NCBI GenBank assembly: GCA_033857955.1
Contig: JAWVCW010000001.1
Location: 1-64,000, forward strand
DNA: 64,000 nucleotides
From: Gaiellasilicea sp033857955
GTDB taxonomy: Bacteria; Actinomycetota; Thermoleophilia; Gaiellales; Gaiellaceae
Direction of reading: 5' to 3'
The notes under the pieces are model-generated. The model did no database searches. It had not been told where the DNA came from and saw only the letters and a program-made list of their open reading frames with translations. Position 1 is the first letter of the stretch, and each line of letters opens with the position of its first letter. Made by a program: the position numbers and the translations under genes. This document shows, in pieces, positions 9,601 through 16,696 of the stretch.

Positions 9601-10068
9601 TTCGGGCTTGGAGGCGAGCACCGCCTCGACCTTGCCCTGACTGACGATCGAGTGCATCGAGCCGCTGAGGCCGACGTCGGCGAGCAGCTCGACGAGGTCG
9701 GTGCGGCGCACCTGGGCCTTGTTGACGAGGTACTGGCCTTCGCCGCCGCGGTGCAGCCGCCGGGCGATCGAGACCTCGGAGAAGTCCAGTTCGCCGAAGC
9801 CGCCGCTCTCGTTGTCGAAAACGAGCTCGACCTCGCAGCTCTCCGCGGGCGTGCGGCCCTCTGCGCCGTTGAAGAGGACGTCGTCGGGCTTCTCGGCGCG
9901 CAGCTCCGACGGCGTCAGCGACCCGGCCGCCCAGACGATCGCGTCGGCGACGTTCGACTTGCCCGAGCCGTTCGGGCCGACGACGACCGCGACGCCGGGC
10001 TCGAGGGTCAGCTCGAGCGCGTCCGGGAACGATTTGAAGCCGCGCAGGCGAATTGAGCGCAGATGCAC
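6622..10068 (-). CDS. smc: Chromosome segregation ATPase SMC
   Basis: Structural-maintenance-of-chromosomes ATPase that works with ScpA and ScpB (encoded at 54-55 kb) to organise and segregate DNA. The 1148 residues have Walker A GPNGSGKSNV near the N-terminus, long coiled coils around a hinge (about 500-640), and C-terminal LSGGEKALGAISFLFALF and Walker B FYLLDEVEAALDDTN. Both arms carry internal duplications: ELADAAG...LYRL units near residues 273 and 394, and LRRLAAGADRL-like units near 676 and 822. The two arms have grown by a similar amount. Arms are very rich in Ala, Glu and Arg. Confidence 0.97.
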   Translation of the reverse strand: MHLRSIRLRGFKSFPDALELTLEPGVAVVVGPNGSGKSNVADAIVWAAGSLTPSELRAEKPDDVLFNGAEGRTPAESCEVELVFDNESGGFGELDFSEVSIARRLHRGGEGQYLVNKAQVRRTDLVELLADVGLSGSMHSIVSQGKVEAVLASKPEERRELVEEAAGLGKFKRRRHRAELKLNRVAIQVERALDVEAEVRKRLRPLALQATAAERAEKLAEEIGRLRARIAQLDLAAADARREAAEERRTAAGLARRSAQEKLQALLSERHAAEEELADAAGRREAAIKALYRLQGATERIALRQEGAQGLLARFRADLGEVESAATEHTDASSLELERTVAEATATARAAAAANGAGAERARAAQERLAALERLAAAHAEERLDVLRTERQGIETELADAAGGREGATAALYRLGAARERVAMRSDSASALRERFRLELAEAEAASKRPGLSPAELEAAANEATAAARAAAHARDDLLERASLGKERLSALERSLAEREGIPPAARALADEGAELALSLLEVDAGNERAVAAALAWRASAVMADDPAAGLALLQRARDAGLGSLAVLVGKPPAERVAELPVVPLEALLSATVASVTEEGFGFDPQRGELWFAGEAAEAVLLELESRRRELEQEVTELRVQAQTAEREAAETATRAEAAEAAYARVAHLRAARAADPALLRRLAAGADRLDEALIAAVAVAARLEPPLRLRADAGSDRTAELAAELARVGGLEHEARRESTRANERAAAAELERARLGGEGQIRMLQVEEAEREQIEREARVLTEEVEQLAVLAAEAAEAARLAAAAQADTGARRTSVLDADLVRRLLAGGERLEETLATAAAAAARFDAPLRGRVDAGATRTGELGAQLRELGAAEVALRQGAEEAAQRATEIEIELTRIEGEAADARRRLGEAGTEPAEGEDRDELAARADRLEQRRIQLGQVNPLAREEYDAEKERLAELEVQREDLEQSLKELADLRDELAETVDRRFAETFHAVAEHFEDVAATLFPGGEGRLRLVEADEEGGESGVEVELRPAGKKITRLGMLSGGEKALGAISFLFALFLAKPCPFYLLDEVEAALDDTNIGRFVELLRRYADRAQFVVITHQKRTMEAADVLYGVTMGGDGVSQIVSRRLPREDAAAVSA

Positions 10069-10083
10069 GAGTGGGAACCTAGC

Positions 10084-10113
10084 GGGCGCCGCGGACGGGG
10101 TCCGACGGCGCCC
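10084..10113. repeat. GC-rich inverted repeat before smc
   Basis: Perfect 8-bp arms GGGCGCCG and CGGCGCCC with a 14-nt spacer, between the DUF1059 gene and smc. It could form an RNA hairpin that ends or tunes the upstream transcript. No T-run follows. Confidence 0.4.
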
Positions 10114-10122
10114 TCGCTCGTG

Positions 10123-10281
10123 TTACTCCTCCTCGGCCATTCCGAGCACGTCGCCCCGGCTCATCTTCCCGACGAGCTCCGGATGGGACTCGCCGACGTG
10201 GCGCTCGACCTTCTGCACGAGCTCGTCGTCGTTCTCTGCACGCACGACCTCGCCGCACTCGCAATTGATCACCTTGCTCAT
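10123..10281 (-). CDS. DUF1059-family small protein
   Basis: A 52-residue protein starting MSKVINCECGEVVRAENDDE and ending in GESHPELVGKMSRGDVLGM, the typical layout of the DUF1059 family with a CxC pair and a conserved His. The start is fixed by a strong ribosome-binding site, GAGGAGG, five bases before the ATG (complement of 10287-10293). It lies 10 bases after the DsrE-like gene on the same strand, so the two are probably co-transcribed. Function of the family is unknown; it often travels with DsrE-type or stress genes. Confidence 0.85.
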   Translation of the reverse strand: MSKVINCECGEVVRAENDDELVQKVERHVGESHPELVGKMSRGDVLGMAEEE

Positions 10282-10291
10282 GTGTTCCTCC

Positions 10292-10642
10292 TCAATAGGT
10301 GAGCACGCGGTCTGCCTGGAGCACGAGCTCGACGAGGCGGTCCGGCATCGCCGCCTCCGCCTGGCCGTTCGGCTCGAATCCGCGCGCCTTGCTGGACATA
10401 CCCGAGACGTAGAACCTGCCACCCTGCTCCACGATCGCGTCGTAGGAGTCGCGGAGGCTGCCCGTACCGAGGCCGACGAGGCTGTCGAGCACGGGCTCGC
10501 GCAGCAGCTGCACCGCGTCACCGGCGAGGAAGAGCGAGACGTCATGGCCCGCCTCGGCAGCGGTGCGCGCGACGAGGAAGCCGAGAGCCGCCCGGGTCGG
10601 AGCCTCGGGGCCGTGCGTGATCTGGATCAGGAGAGTGGACAT
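10292..10642 (-). CDS. DsrE/DsrF-like family protein
   Basis: A 116-residue DsrE-fold protein. It begins MSTLLIQITHGPEAPTRAAL and contains GHDVSLFLAGDAVQLLRE, the usual DsrE layout; some members carry sulfur as persulfide. The only cysteine-free stretch around GGRFYVSGMSSKARG has Ser in place of the persulfide Cys, so sulfur transfer is doubtful. It is divergent from the SARP regulator, with starts only 5 bases apart, and precedes the DUF1059 gene. Confidence 0.8.
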   Translation of the reverse strand: MSTLLIQITHGPEAPTRAALGFLVARTAAEAGHDVSLFLAGDAVQLLREPVLDSLVGLGTGSLRDSYDAIVEQGGRFYVSGMSSKARGFEPNGQAEAAMPDRLVELVLQADRVLTY

Positions 10643-10647
10643 ACCGC

Positions 10648-11409
10648 ATGGTCTCGCATGCTGCTTGCCGTTACCTTGGCGAAACCTTGGCGGAGACTCG
10701 AATCCAACTTTGCGGCAGGCTCGTCGCGCGGATCGACGGGCAACGCGTCGAAGCCGAGCTCCCCGGCCGTCAAGGGCGGCTCGCGTTCGCCTATCTCGCA
10801 GTGAATCGACATCGGCATGTGACCCGTGACGAGCTCGTAGACGCGCTCTGGACCGACGCGACGAGCTCCGACCGCCTCAGCCCTCTGCTCTCCAAGCTGC
10901 GCTCCGTCGTCCCGCTGGACGGCCGTGGCGAAGTCCGGCTGTCGCTTCCGCCCGATACGTGGATCGACGTCGAGGCCGCGGCTGAAGGGCTCCATCGCGC
11001 GGAGAGTGCGGTCGCACAGGGCGACTTCGCCGCCGCGTGGGCTCCCGGCCGCGTTGCTCAGCACGTCGCGTCGCGGTTCTTTCTGCCCGGCGAGGATGCG
11101 CCCTGGATCTCGGAGCAGCGCGGCCGACTCGAGGAGATCCTCATCCGCTCGCTCGAGCTCGTCGGCCGGGCGTGCGTCGAGATCGGAGCCGGCGAGCTCG
11201 ACACGGCGGAGCGGGCCTCGCGAAACCTGATCGCCCGCGCGCCCTACCGCGAGAGCGGGCACCGGCTGCTGATGGAGACGCTCGCCGCACGCGGCAACAC
11301 GGCGGAGGCACTGCTCGTCTACGACGCGCTGCGGCAGCGGCTCCGAGACGAGCTCGGAGCCGCGCCCAGCGCCCAGACGAAGGAGCTCCACCGACGACTG
11401 CTGGGCTAG
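10648..11409 (+). CDS. SARP-type transcriptional regulator (BTAD domain)
   Basis: A 253-residue regulator with a winged-helix DNA-binding part (about 15-100; GRQGRLAFAYLAVNRHRHVT and ELVDALW) and a bacterial transcriptional activation domain of TPR-like helices (RNLIARAPYRESGHRLLMET, then ALLVYDALRQRLRDELGAAP). This is the minimal Streptomyces antibiotic regulatory protein layout without ATPase or effector domains. It is divergent from the DsrE-like gene, the obvious first candidate target. No biosynthetic cluster is nearby. Confidence 0.88.
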   Translation: MVSHAACRYLGETLAETRIQLCGRLVARIDGQRVEAELPGRQGRLAFAYLAVNRHRHVTRDELVDALWTDATSSDRLSPLLSKLRSVVPLDGRGEVRLSLPPDTWIDVEAAAEGLHRAESAVAQGDFAAAWAPGRVAQHVASRFFLPGEDAPWISEQRGRLEEILIRSLELVGRACVEIGAGELDTAERASRNLIARAPYRESGHRLLMETLAARGNTAEALLVYDALRQRLRDELGAAPSAQTKELHRRLLG

Positions 11410-12422
11410 CCCTCCTCGTCCTCGTGGCCGTCGTCCCTGCCCGCCACGAAGTCGTAGGCGAGCTGCTCCGTCTGCGGCGAGGCGAGAATGCCCAGGTGGC
11501 CCGATCCGAACGCGTCGAACGCCCCCTGCCCGGTGAGCGCGACGTTCCTCGCCCGCTTACCGCTGAGCGCGGGACTCGCCGAGAAGTCGTGCGGGTTGCC
11601 GTTCCGGTCCTGCGCCGGCACGGGCGGGAAGAACGGCCCGTCCTGCGCCGAGATGTAGACGAAGTCGGCGTCCGCGTTCCTGAGCGCCAGGTATTTCGTC
11701 AGCCCGGGCGTCTCGTTGCGGTTCAGGCGCGTCACAAACGGCGTGTCGGCCGCCCCGAGCTCGACGCAGATCGCACTGTTCGGATTGAAGCCACCGAGCG
11801 CAGGAAGCGCGAAGTAGTTCAGCGGCGAGGGCGAGCAATCGATGATCCCGTGGTGCGGCGAGGCGATCGTCACGAGACGCCGCACGAGCCGGTAGGCGTT
11901 GTCACGGCGCATCCACTCGCGGGCGAGCGTCCCGCCGAGGCTGTGGCCGACGATGTCGACGCGCCTCGCTCCCGTGTACCTGAGCACGGCCTTCACGAAG
12001 CGCGCCAGGTCGTCCACGTTCGCCGCCGTCGTGTGCGCAGCCGCGGACCGGTTCGTCGGCGACGCCGCGAGGTCGCACTGCTCGCCCTGGTAGCCGAGGC
12101 CCCACACTTCGCTCGGCGAGTAGCCGCGGTCGACGAAGGCCTGCGCGAGATCGTGGATCTTCCCCGCCGGGTTGCAGGTCGTCGGGAACGGCGTGTCGTT
12201 GTTGCCGTGCAGGAAGATCACGGGTGTCCGCTTCACGCGCCCCTGGGCGCCGAAGCCGAGCACGGGTGTGCCGAGCGAGGCGTCGGTGATCGTCGGGAAG
12301 CCGGCCGGAAACGACGTGCCTACCGTCCCGCCTGCGGGCTCGTGCCGCCCGCTCGCCGCGCCTGCGATCACAGCCGCCAGCAACGTGGCCGCGCCGAGCG
12401 GAATCCACCGAGCCTTGCTCAT
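11406..12422 (-). CDS. Secreted lipase/esterase (alpha/beta hydrolase)
   Basis: Exported alpha/beta hydrolase of 338 residues. A signal peptide covers about residues 1-25 (WIPLGAATLLAAVIAGAASG). The oxyanion motif TPVIFLHGNNDTPFP and the nucleophile elbow VDIVGHSLGGTLAREWM mark a lipase class 2 / PhaZ7-like fold; a late His in GSGHLGIL likely completes the triad. Four or more cysteines suggest disulfides outside the cell. It stands alone between the SARP gene and rnc. Substrate (lipid or polyester) is undetermined. Confidence 0.83.
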   Translation of the reverse strand: MSKARWIPLGAATLLAAVIAGAASGRHEPAGGTVGTSFPAGFPTITDASLGTPVLGFGAQGRVKRTPVIFLHGNNDTPFPTTCNPAGKIHDLAQAFVDRGYSPSEVWGLGYQGEQCDLAASPTNRSAAAHTTAANVDDLARFVKAVLRYTGARRVDIVGHSLGGTLAREWMRRDNAYRLVRRLVTIASPHHGIIDCSPSPLNYFALPALGGFNPNSAICVELGAADTPFVTRLNRNETPGLTKYLALRNADADFVYISAQDGPFFPPVPAQDRNGNPHDFSASPALSGKRARNVALTGQGAFDAFGSGHLGILASPQTEQLAYDFVAGRDDGHEDEEG

Positions 12423-12437
12423 GTGACCCTCCTCATC

Positions 12438-12485
12438 GTGAGAAACCTGACACCCGATTCAGGTATCGAGTGGCGACTATCTCAC
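12438..12485. repeat. Nested inverted repeats between rnc and the lipase gene
   Basis: Outer arms GTGAGA (12438-12443) and TCTCAC (12480-12485) enclose inner arms ACCTGA (12445-12450) and TCAGGT (12459-12464). On the minus strand this lies after rnc and before the lipase start. It could be the rnc terminator or a leader structure of the lipase mRNA. Confidence 0.4.
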
Positions 12486-12511
12486 GGCCCTTCCGCTTCT
12501 GTCAACGCCTA

Positions 12512-13270
12512 TTAGGGCGTGGCGCCGATCGCTTCGAGGGCCACCTTGGCCGCCGCCTGCTCGGCGTCCTTCTTCGTCCGGCCCGTTCCGGTGCCGAGCT
12601 CCTTGCCGTCGATCTGCGCCGCGCAGGAGAAGTGGCGGTCGTGCGGGGGCCCTACGACCTCGAGCACGACGTACGTGACGCTGCGTCCCGTCTTGGCCAG
12701 AGCCTCCTGCAGCTCGGTCTTGTGGTCGACGTGGGTCGTCCGTGCGTATTCGATCCGGTCGGAGAAGGCGGCGACGATCGCCGGGGCGATCGGCTCGTAC
12801 CCGTGCTCGAGGAAGAGCGCCGCGATCGCCGCCTCGAGCAGCGCCGCGGACACGTTCCCACTCCTCACGATGCGGCCCAGCTCGTCGCCCGCGAGCTCCT
12901 TGCCGGCAGCCTCGCCGAGCCGCTCGCCGAGGTGCAGCTCGCGCGCGACGGCCGCGCAGCTCTGCCGCGAGACGACGTGCGAGCGAATCTTCGCCAACCG
13001 GCCTTCCGAGGCGTCCGGGTAGCGGTCGTACAGCTCTTTCGCGATCGCCAGCTCGAGCACGCTGTCGCCCAGGAACTCCAGCCGCTCGTACGACGAAGCG
13101 CGGTCTGGAGCCCAGGACGTATGCGTGAAGACGTGCTCGATCCGCTCGGGCGGAAGCGCGTCGATCAGGCGCTCGAGCTCGGTCGAGTCGCCTGTCGGCG
13201 CCGCGCTACTGGTGCGACGAGACGTAGTCGACGGCCTGCCCGACGGTCGTGATCTTCTGGGCGTCTTCAT
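12512..13270 (-). CDS. rnc: Ribonuclease III
   Basis: Double-strand-specific endoribonuclease that processes rRNA precursors and structured RNAs. The catalytic domain shows SYERLEFLGDSVLELAIAKE and the C-terminal dsRNA-binding domain begins DHKTELQEALAKTG. Between the acpP stop and the conserved region there is no ATG, GTG or TTG in frame, so the nearest usable canonical start is the ATG at 13270, inside acpP. That gives a 22-residue basic N-terminus overlapping acpP by 65 bases; a rare start codon closer in is the alternative. Order plsX-acpP-rnc is conserved in many bacteria. Confidence 0.94.
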   Translation of the reverse strand: MKTPRRSRPSGRPSTTSRRTSSAAPTGDSTELERLIDALPPERIEHVFTHTSWAPDRASSYERLEFLGDSVLELAIAKELYDRYPDASEGRLAKIRSHVVSRQSCAAVARELHLGERLGEAAGKELAGDELGRIVRSGNVSAALLEAAIAALFLEHGYEPIAPAIVAAFSDRIEYARTTHVDHKTELQEALAKTGRSVTYVVLEVVGPPHDRHFSCAAQIDGKELGTGTGRTKKDAEQAAAKVALEAIGATP

Positions 13271-13451
13271 CCGAGATCTTGATCCCGAACTGGTCCTCGA
13301 GCTCCATGATCAGCTCGACGAGGTCGAGCGAGTCGGCGTCCAGATCCTCCTGGAACGACGCCTCCTCGGTGATCTCCGCCTCGTCGACGCCGAGTTGCTC
13401 GGTGAGGACTTCCTTGACCCGCTCGAAGACTTCTTCACGCGACGCTGCCAA
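13206..13451 (-). CDS. acpP: Acyl carrier protein
   Basis: Carrier of growing fatty acids, 81 residues. The phosphopantetheine attachment serine is in EDLDADSLDLVELIMELED (DSL motif). It lies between plsX and rnc, as in many genomes, and its 3' end overlaps the apparent start of rnc. Acidic composition and helical layout are typical. Confidence 0.97.
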   Translation of the reverse strand: MAASREEVFERVKEVLTEQLGVDEAEITEEASFQEDLDADSLDLVELIMELEDQFGIKISDEDAQKITTVGQAVDYVSSHQ

Positions 13452-13493
13452 ATCGACCTCGCTTTTCGTTGGTTTGGGCTAAAGCGCGCCCGA

Positions 13494-14570
13494 TCATACA
13501 GCCGCCGACGAACGGCGTTCAGGCAGACGCGAGGCGAGGCGGCCGACGACATCGTGCTCGACACCCCGGGCGGCCAGGCGAATCGCGTTCGCGATCGCCG
13601 TGCGGGAGGAGTTGCCGTGCGCGATCACGGAGAGACCTCGAAGACCGAGGAGGTACGCGCCGCCGTAGGTGTCGGGGTCGAACCGGGTGCGCAGCCGCCT
13701 GGCCGCAGGACGGATGAGGAACGCGCCCAGCTTGCCGCGCGGCGTCGCCAGCACCTCGGTGCGGAGCGCGTCGAGGATCGACTTGATCGTTCCCTCGAGC
13801 AGCTTCAGCACGATGTTGCCCGTGAAGCCGTCGCAGACGATGACGTCGGCCGCGCCTTCCAGCAGGTCGCGGCTCTCCGCGTTGCCCGCGAACCCGATGT
13901 CGCTGGCCTGTAGCAGGGCGTAAGCCTCGAGCGTTAGCTGGTTCCCCTTCTCCGGCTCCTCGCCGATCGAGAGAAGACGCACCTCGGGCCGCGCGATGTC
14001 GAGGATGTCCTCGGCGAAGATGGCGCCCATGTGAGCGAACTGGAGCAGGTGCTCGGGGCGCGCGTCGGCGTTCGCGCCGCTGTCGAGGAGCACGAACGGG
14101 CGGCCGCTCCTGCTCGGGATCGGAACGGCGATCGCCGGGCGCATCACGTTCGGAAGACGGCGTAGATGCAGGAGGCCGGCCGCAAGCATCGCGCCGGTGT
14201 TCCCCGCAGAGACCACGGCGTCGGCTCGCCCGTCCGCAACCGCGACGTGAGCTGCAACGAGCGAGGAGTCTGGCTTCGCACGCACGGCCTCGGCCGGTTT
14301 CTCGTGCATCTCGATCACGTCGGACGCCTCGACGAGCTCGAGCCCGTGCGTCTCGATCCCCGCCGCGCCGAAGAGGATGATCTCGATCCCCTCAGCGGCA
14401 GCGTCCAGTGCGCCCGCGACGATCTCGTCCGGCGCGCGGTCGCCGCCCATCGCATCGACTGCGATGCGGGGACGCCCCCCGCCGGCGCCGGCTCCCGCCG
14501 TGCGAAGCCCGGCTCCGCCGTCGCCTCGCGCCCCTGACGGCACCCGGCTCTCCGAGTCCGTATTACTCAT
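13494..14570 (-). CDS. plsX: Phosphate acyltransferase PlsX
   Basis: Makes acyl-phosphate from acyl-ACP, the first step of phospholipid synthesis in Gram-positive bacteria. Motifs are clear: RIAVDAMGGDRAPDEIVAGA, SAGNTGAMLAAGLL, and VCDGFTGNIVLKLLEGT. The protein has 358 residues with a roughly 35-residue Gly/Ala-rich N-terminal extension before the conserved start; an internal start is possible. It heads the plsX-acpP-rnc group and follows rpmF by 81 bases. Confidence 0.95.
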   Translation of the reverse strand: MSNTDSESRVPSGARGDGGAGLRTAGAGAGGGRPRIAVDAMGGDRAPDEIVAGALDAAAEGIEIILFGAAGIETHGLELVEASDVIEMHEKPAEAVRAKPDSSLVAAHVAVADGRADAVVSAGNTGAMLAAGLLHLRRLPNVMRPAIAVPIPSRSGRPFVLLDSGANADARPEHLLQFAHMGAIFAEDILDIARPEVRLLSIGEEPEKGNQLTLEAYALLQASDIGFAGNAESRDLLEGAADVIVCDGFTGNIVLKLLEGTIKSILDALRTEVLATPRGKLGAFLIRPAARRLRTRFDPDTYGGAYLLGLRGLSVIAHGNSSRTAIANAIRLAARGVEHDVVGRLASRLPERRSSAAV

Positions 14571-14651
14571 ACTGTCCTCTCCGGCCGGGCGCCGTCAGTG
14601 ACGCGCCGGGAGCGCCCGCGAGCCGCGACGGCGCAGAGAATGGCACCGGTG

Positions 14652-14840
14652 CTATGGGGCCGGAGTGCGGAGGGGCTCGATATCGCGGCCCTTGTACGTC
14701 TTGCAGGTCGGGCAGACGTGATGCGGCCGCTTGGGCTGATGGCAGGTCGGGCAGACGTTGACGCGCGGAGCCTCGATGCCATGCTGCGCGCGTCGCTTGT
14801 CGCGACGGGCCTTGGAGGTTTTTTTCTTGGGGACGGCCAT
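14652..14840 (-). CDS. rpmF: 50S ribosomal protein L32
   Basis: Ribosomal protein L32, 62 residues, beginning MAVPKKKTSKARRDKRRAQH and carrying two CxxC pairs (CPTCHQ and CPTCKT) for zinc, so it is the zinc-binding C+ form. The start at 14840 is set by the invariant MAVPKKK. It is next to plsX as expected, but its usual upstream partner yceD is separated from it by an ABC-F gene. Confidence 0.97.
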   Translation of the reverse strand: MAVPKKKTSKARRDKRRAQHGIEAPRVNVCPTCHQPKRPHHVCPTCKTYKGRDIEPLRTPAP

Positions 14841-14859
14841 GAGCGGTTGCGGAGTATAG

Positions 14860-16425
14860 CTAGAGCTCGAGCGATCTCGTTGGCGCGACAGCTTCCAGGA
14901 AGCGGCGGTCGTGCGAGACGACCACGAGCGTCCCATCGTACGCCTGGAGCGCGGTCTCCAGCTCCTCGATCGCCTCCAGGTCGAGGTGGTTCGTCGGCTC
15001 GTCGAGCACCAGGAGATTGACGCCGCGCGTCATCAGCTCGGCGAGCTGGGCGCGGGTGCGCTCGCCGGGCGAGAGCGTCGTGCACGGCCGCTCGACGTGC
15101 TCTGCGCCGAGGTTGAACTTCACGAGAGTCGTGCGGGCCGCCGCCGGCAGCAGTGAGGTGCGCCGCGTGAACGAGGCCAGCAACGGCTCGTCGCCGTCGT
15201 ATGCGAGCCGGCGCTGGTCGAGCGCACCGATCACCGTCGCGCTGCCGACGACGCGCCGGCCCGCAGCCAGCGGCAACTCGCCGAGCAGGAGCGCGAGCAG
15301 CGTCGACTTGCCGCTCCCGTTCCGGCCCGTGACCGCGATCCTCTCGCCGGGGACGAGGTCGAGGTCGATCGGGCCAATCCGGAACGACCCGCGTTCAGCG
15401 ACTGCGCCCTCGAGGGAGGCGACGCGATCGCCGGGGCGCTGAGCGGCGGCAAGCGAGAGGTGCAGCCGCCACGGCTCGTACGGCTTGTCGACGTGCTCGA
15501 CCCGTTCCAGTGCCCGTGCGGCCTGGCGGACCTTGCCGGAGAGCGCCTTCGTTCCGCGACGGTCTGAGCCACCCGTGGCCTTGGCGAGGAAACCGCCGCC
15601 GGCACGTGCCTGGTTGCGCCGCGCATGCAGCAGCGCCTCGACCTCGCGGCGCCGTCCCTGGGCCTGCTCGAACTCGTCGTACTGCTTCTGCCGCGCCAGG
15701 TCGCGCGCCGCGGCGAACTCGCTCCAGCCACCGGCGTACTCGCGCACCGCACCGGTCCACGGGTCGATCTCGGCGATCCGAGTGACCGTGCGGTCGAGGA
15801 ACACCCGGTCGTGCGAGACGACGGCGATCCCGCCGGCAAAGCCGTCGACGAAGTGCTCGAGCCGGTCCAGCCCGTCGAAGTCGAGGTCGTTCGTGGGCTC
15901 GTCGAGGAGCAGCAGGTCGAAGCGCGACAGCAGCATCGCAGCCAGGGCGGCACGCGCCGCCTCGCCGCCGGAGAGCGTGGCGGTCTCCTGCTCGAGCGAG
16001 ACTGACAGGCCGAGCTCGGCGCAGATCGTCCGCGCTCGGGCCTCGAAGTCGGAGCCGCCGAGAGCGAGGAACCGCTCGAGCGCAGCGGCGTATGCGTCCG
16101 GGCTCCAGTCGGAGGTGTGCCGCTCGACCGCGGCCTCCGCCTCGGCGACGCCGGCGCGCCGCGCGAGAGAAGCCAGCAGCGTCTGGCCGGGCCGGCGGTC
16201 GTGCTCCTGCGGCAGGTAGCCGACGGTCAGCGTGTCCGGGGTCCGATCGACCGTCCCCGCCTCCGGCTCGTCGAGGCCGGCGGCAAGGCGGAGCAGCGTC
16301 GACTTGCCCGCCCCGTTGGGGCCGACGAGGCCGAGCCGCGAGCGCGGCCCGAGCGTCAGATCGACGTGGTCGAGAACGGTACGGACGCCGAACGAGCGGA
16401 CGACGCCTGCGAGCGAGACTCGCAC
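14860..16425 (-). CDS. ABC-F family ATPase
   Basis: Soluble protein with two ABC ATPase domains and no membrane segments, the ABC-F type that acts on the ribosome E site (translation factors and some antibiotic-protection proteins). First domain: GLVGPNGAGKSTLLRLAAGL, LSGGEAARAAL and LLLLDEPTNDLD; a charged linker (about 240-310); second domain: VTGRNGSGKSTLLALLLGEL, LSPGERTRAQL and LLVLDEPTNHLD. About 521 residues. I chose GTG at 16425 because AGGAGG sits 7 bases upstream; a GTG at 16431 is too close to it. Which subfamily, and whether it protects from a drug, cannot be told from sequence alone. It splits the normally adjacent yceD-rpmF pair. Confidence 0.88.
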   Translation of the reverse strand: MRVSLAGVVRSFGVRTVLDHVDLTLGPRSRLGLVGPNGAGKSTLLRLAAGLDEPEAGTVDRTPDTLTVGYLPQEHDRRPGQTLLASLARRAGVAEAEAAVERHTSDWSPDAYAAALERFLALGGSDFEARARTICAELGLSVSLEQETATLSGGEAARAALAAMLLSRFDLLLLDEPTNDLDFDGLDRLEHFVDGFAGGIAVVSHDRVFLDRTVTRIAEIDPWTGAVREYAGGWSEFAAARDLARQKQYDEFEQAQGRRREVEALLHARRNQARAGGGFLAKATGGSDRRGTKALSGKVRQAARALERVEHVDKPYEPWRLHLSLAAAQRPGDRVASLEGAVAERGSFRIGPIDLDLVPGERIAVTGRNGSGKSTLLALLLGELPLAAGRRVVGSATVIGALDQRRLAYDGDEPLLASFTRRTSLLPAAARTTLVKFNLGAEHVERPCTTLSPGERTRAQLAELMTRGVNLLVLDEPTNHLDLEAIEELETALQAYDGTLVVVSHDRRFLEAVAPTRSLEL

Positions 16426-16569
16426 GGACACCTCCTGCGGAGACGGAACCGAGAACGAGCGCCGCGACTGTCGCCAGCGGGCGCGAATGGGTCTGTGTCT
16501 CGTCTAGTCCGTCATGGGAAGGCGCCGTAGCGCCACATTGCATCCTACCCGGCGCTTTCGGCCATGTCA

Positions 16570-16582
16570 GGGGTCAGACCCC
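16570..16582. repeat. GGGGTC-A-GACCCC palindrome (copy 1)
   Basis: Perfect 6-bp arms around one A, preceded by CATGTCA. With the copy at 16661-16673 it forms an inverted pair: the reverse complement of this copy reads CGGGGTCTGACCCC then TGACATG, nearly the same as copy 2. This is the arrangement of two REP elements in a BIME. Confidence 0.75.
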
Positions 16583-16660
16583 GAAATGCTCGTGCCGCGG
16601 CGGAAAGTCCTCAATTGCAGGAAAGGCGGCCCTTCGGGAGATGGCGAGTCCGGACATGAC

Positions 16661-16673
16661 GGGGTCTGACCCC
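16661..16673. repeat. GGGGTC-T-GACCCC palindrome (copy 2)
   Basis: Perfect 6-bp arms around one T, flanked by CCGGACATGAC on the left and GGACATG on the right. It lies 78 bp from copy 1 in opposite orientation in the 271-bp spacer between the ABC-F gene and yceD. Confidence 0.75.
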
Positions 16674-16696
16674 GGACATGTTCGTTTCGGGCGGCG

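Noticed and set aside
10648..12422. SARP gene and lipase as part of a secondary-metabolite cluster
   Set aside because: No synthase or tailoring gene is near; both neighbours are housekeeping loci.
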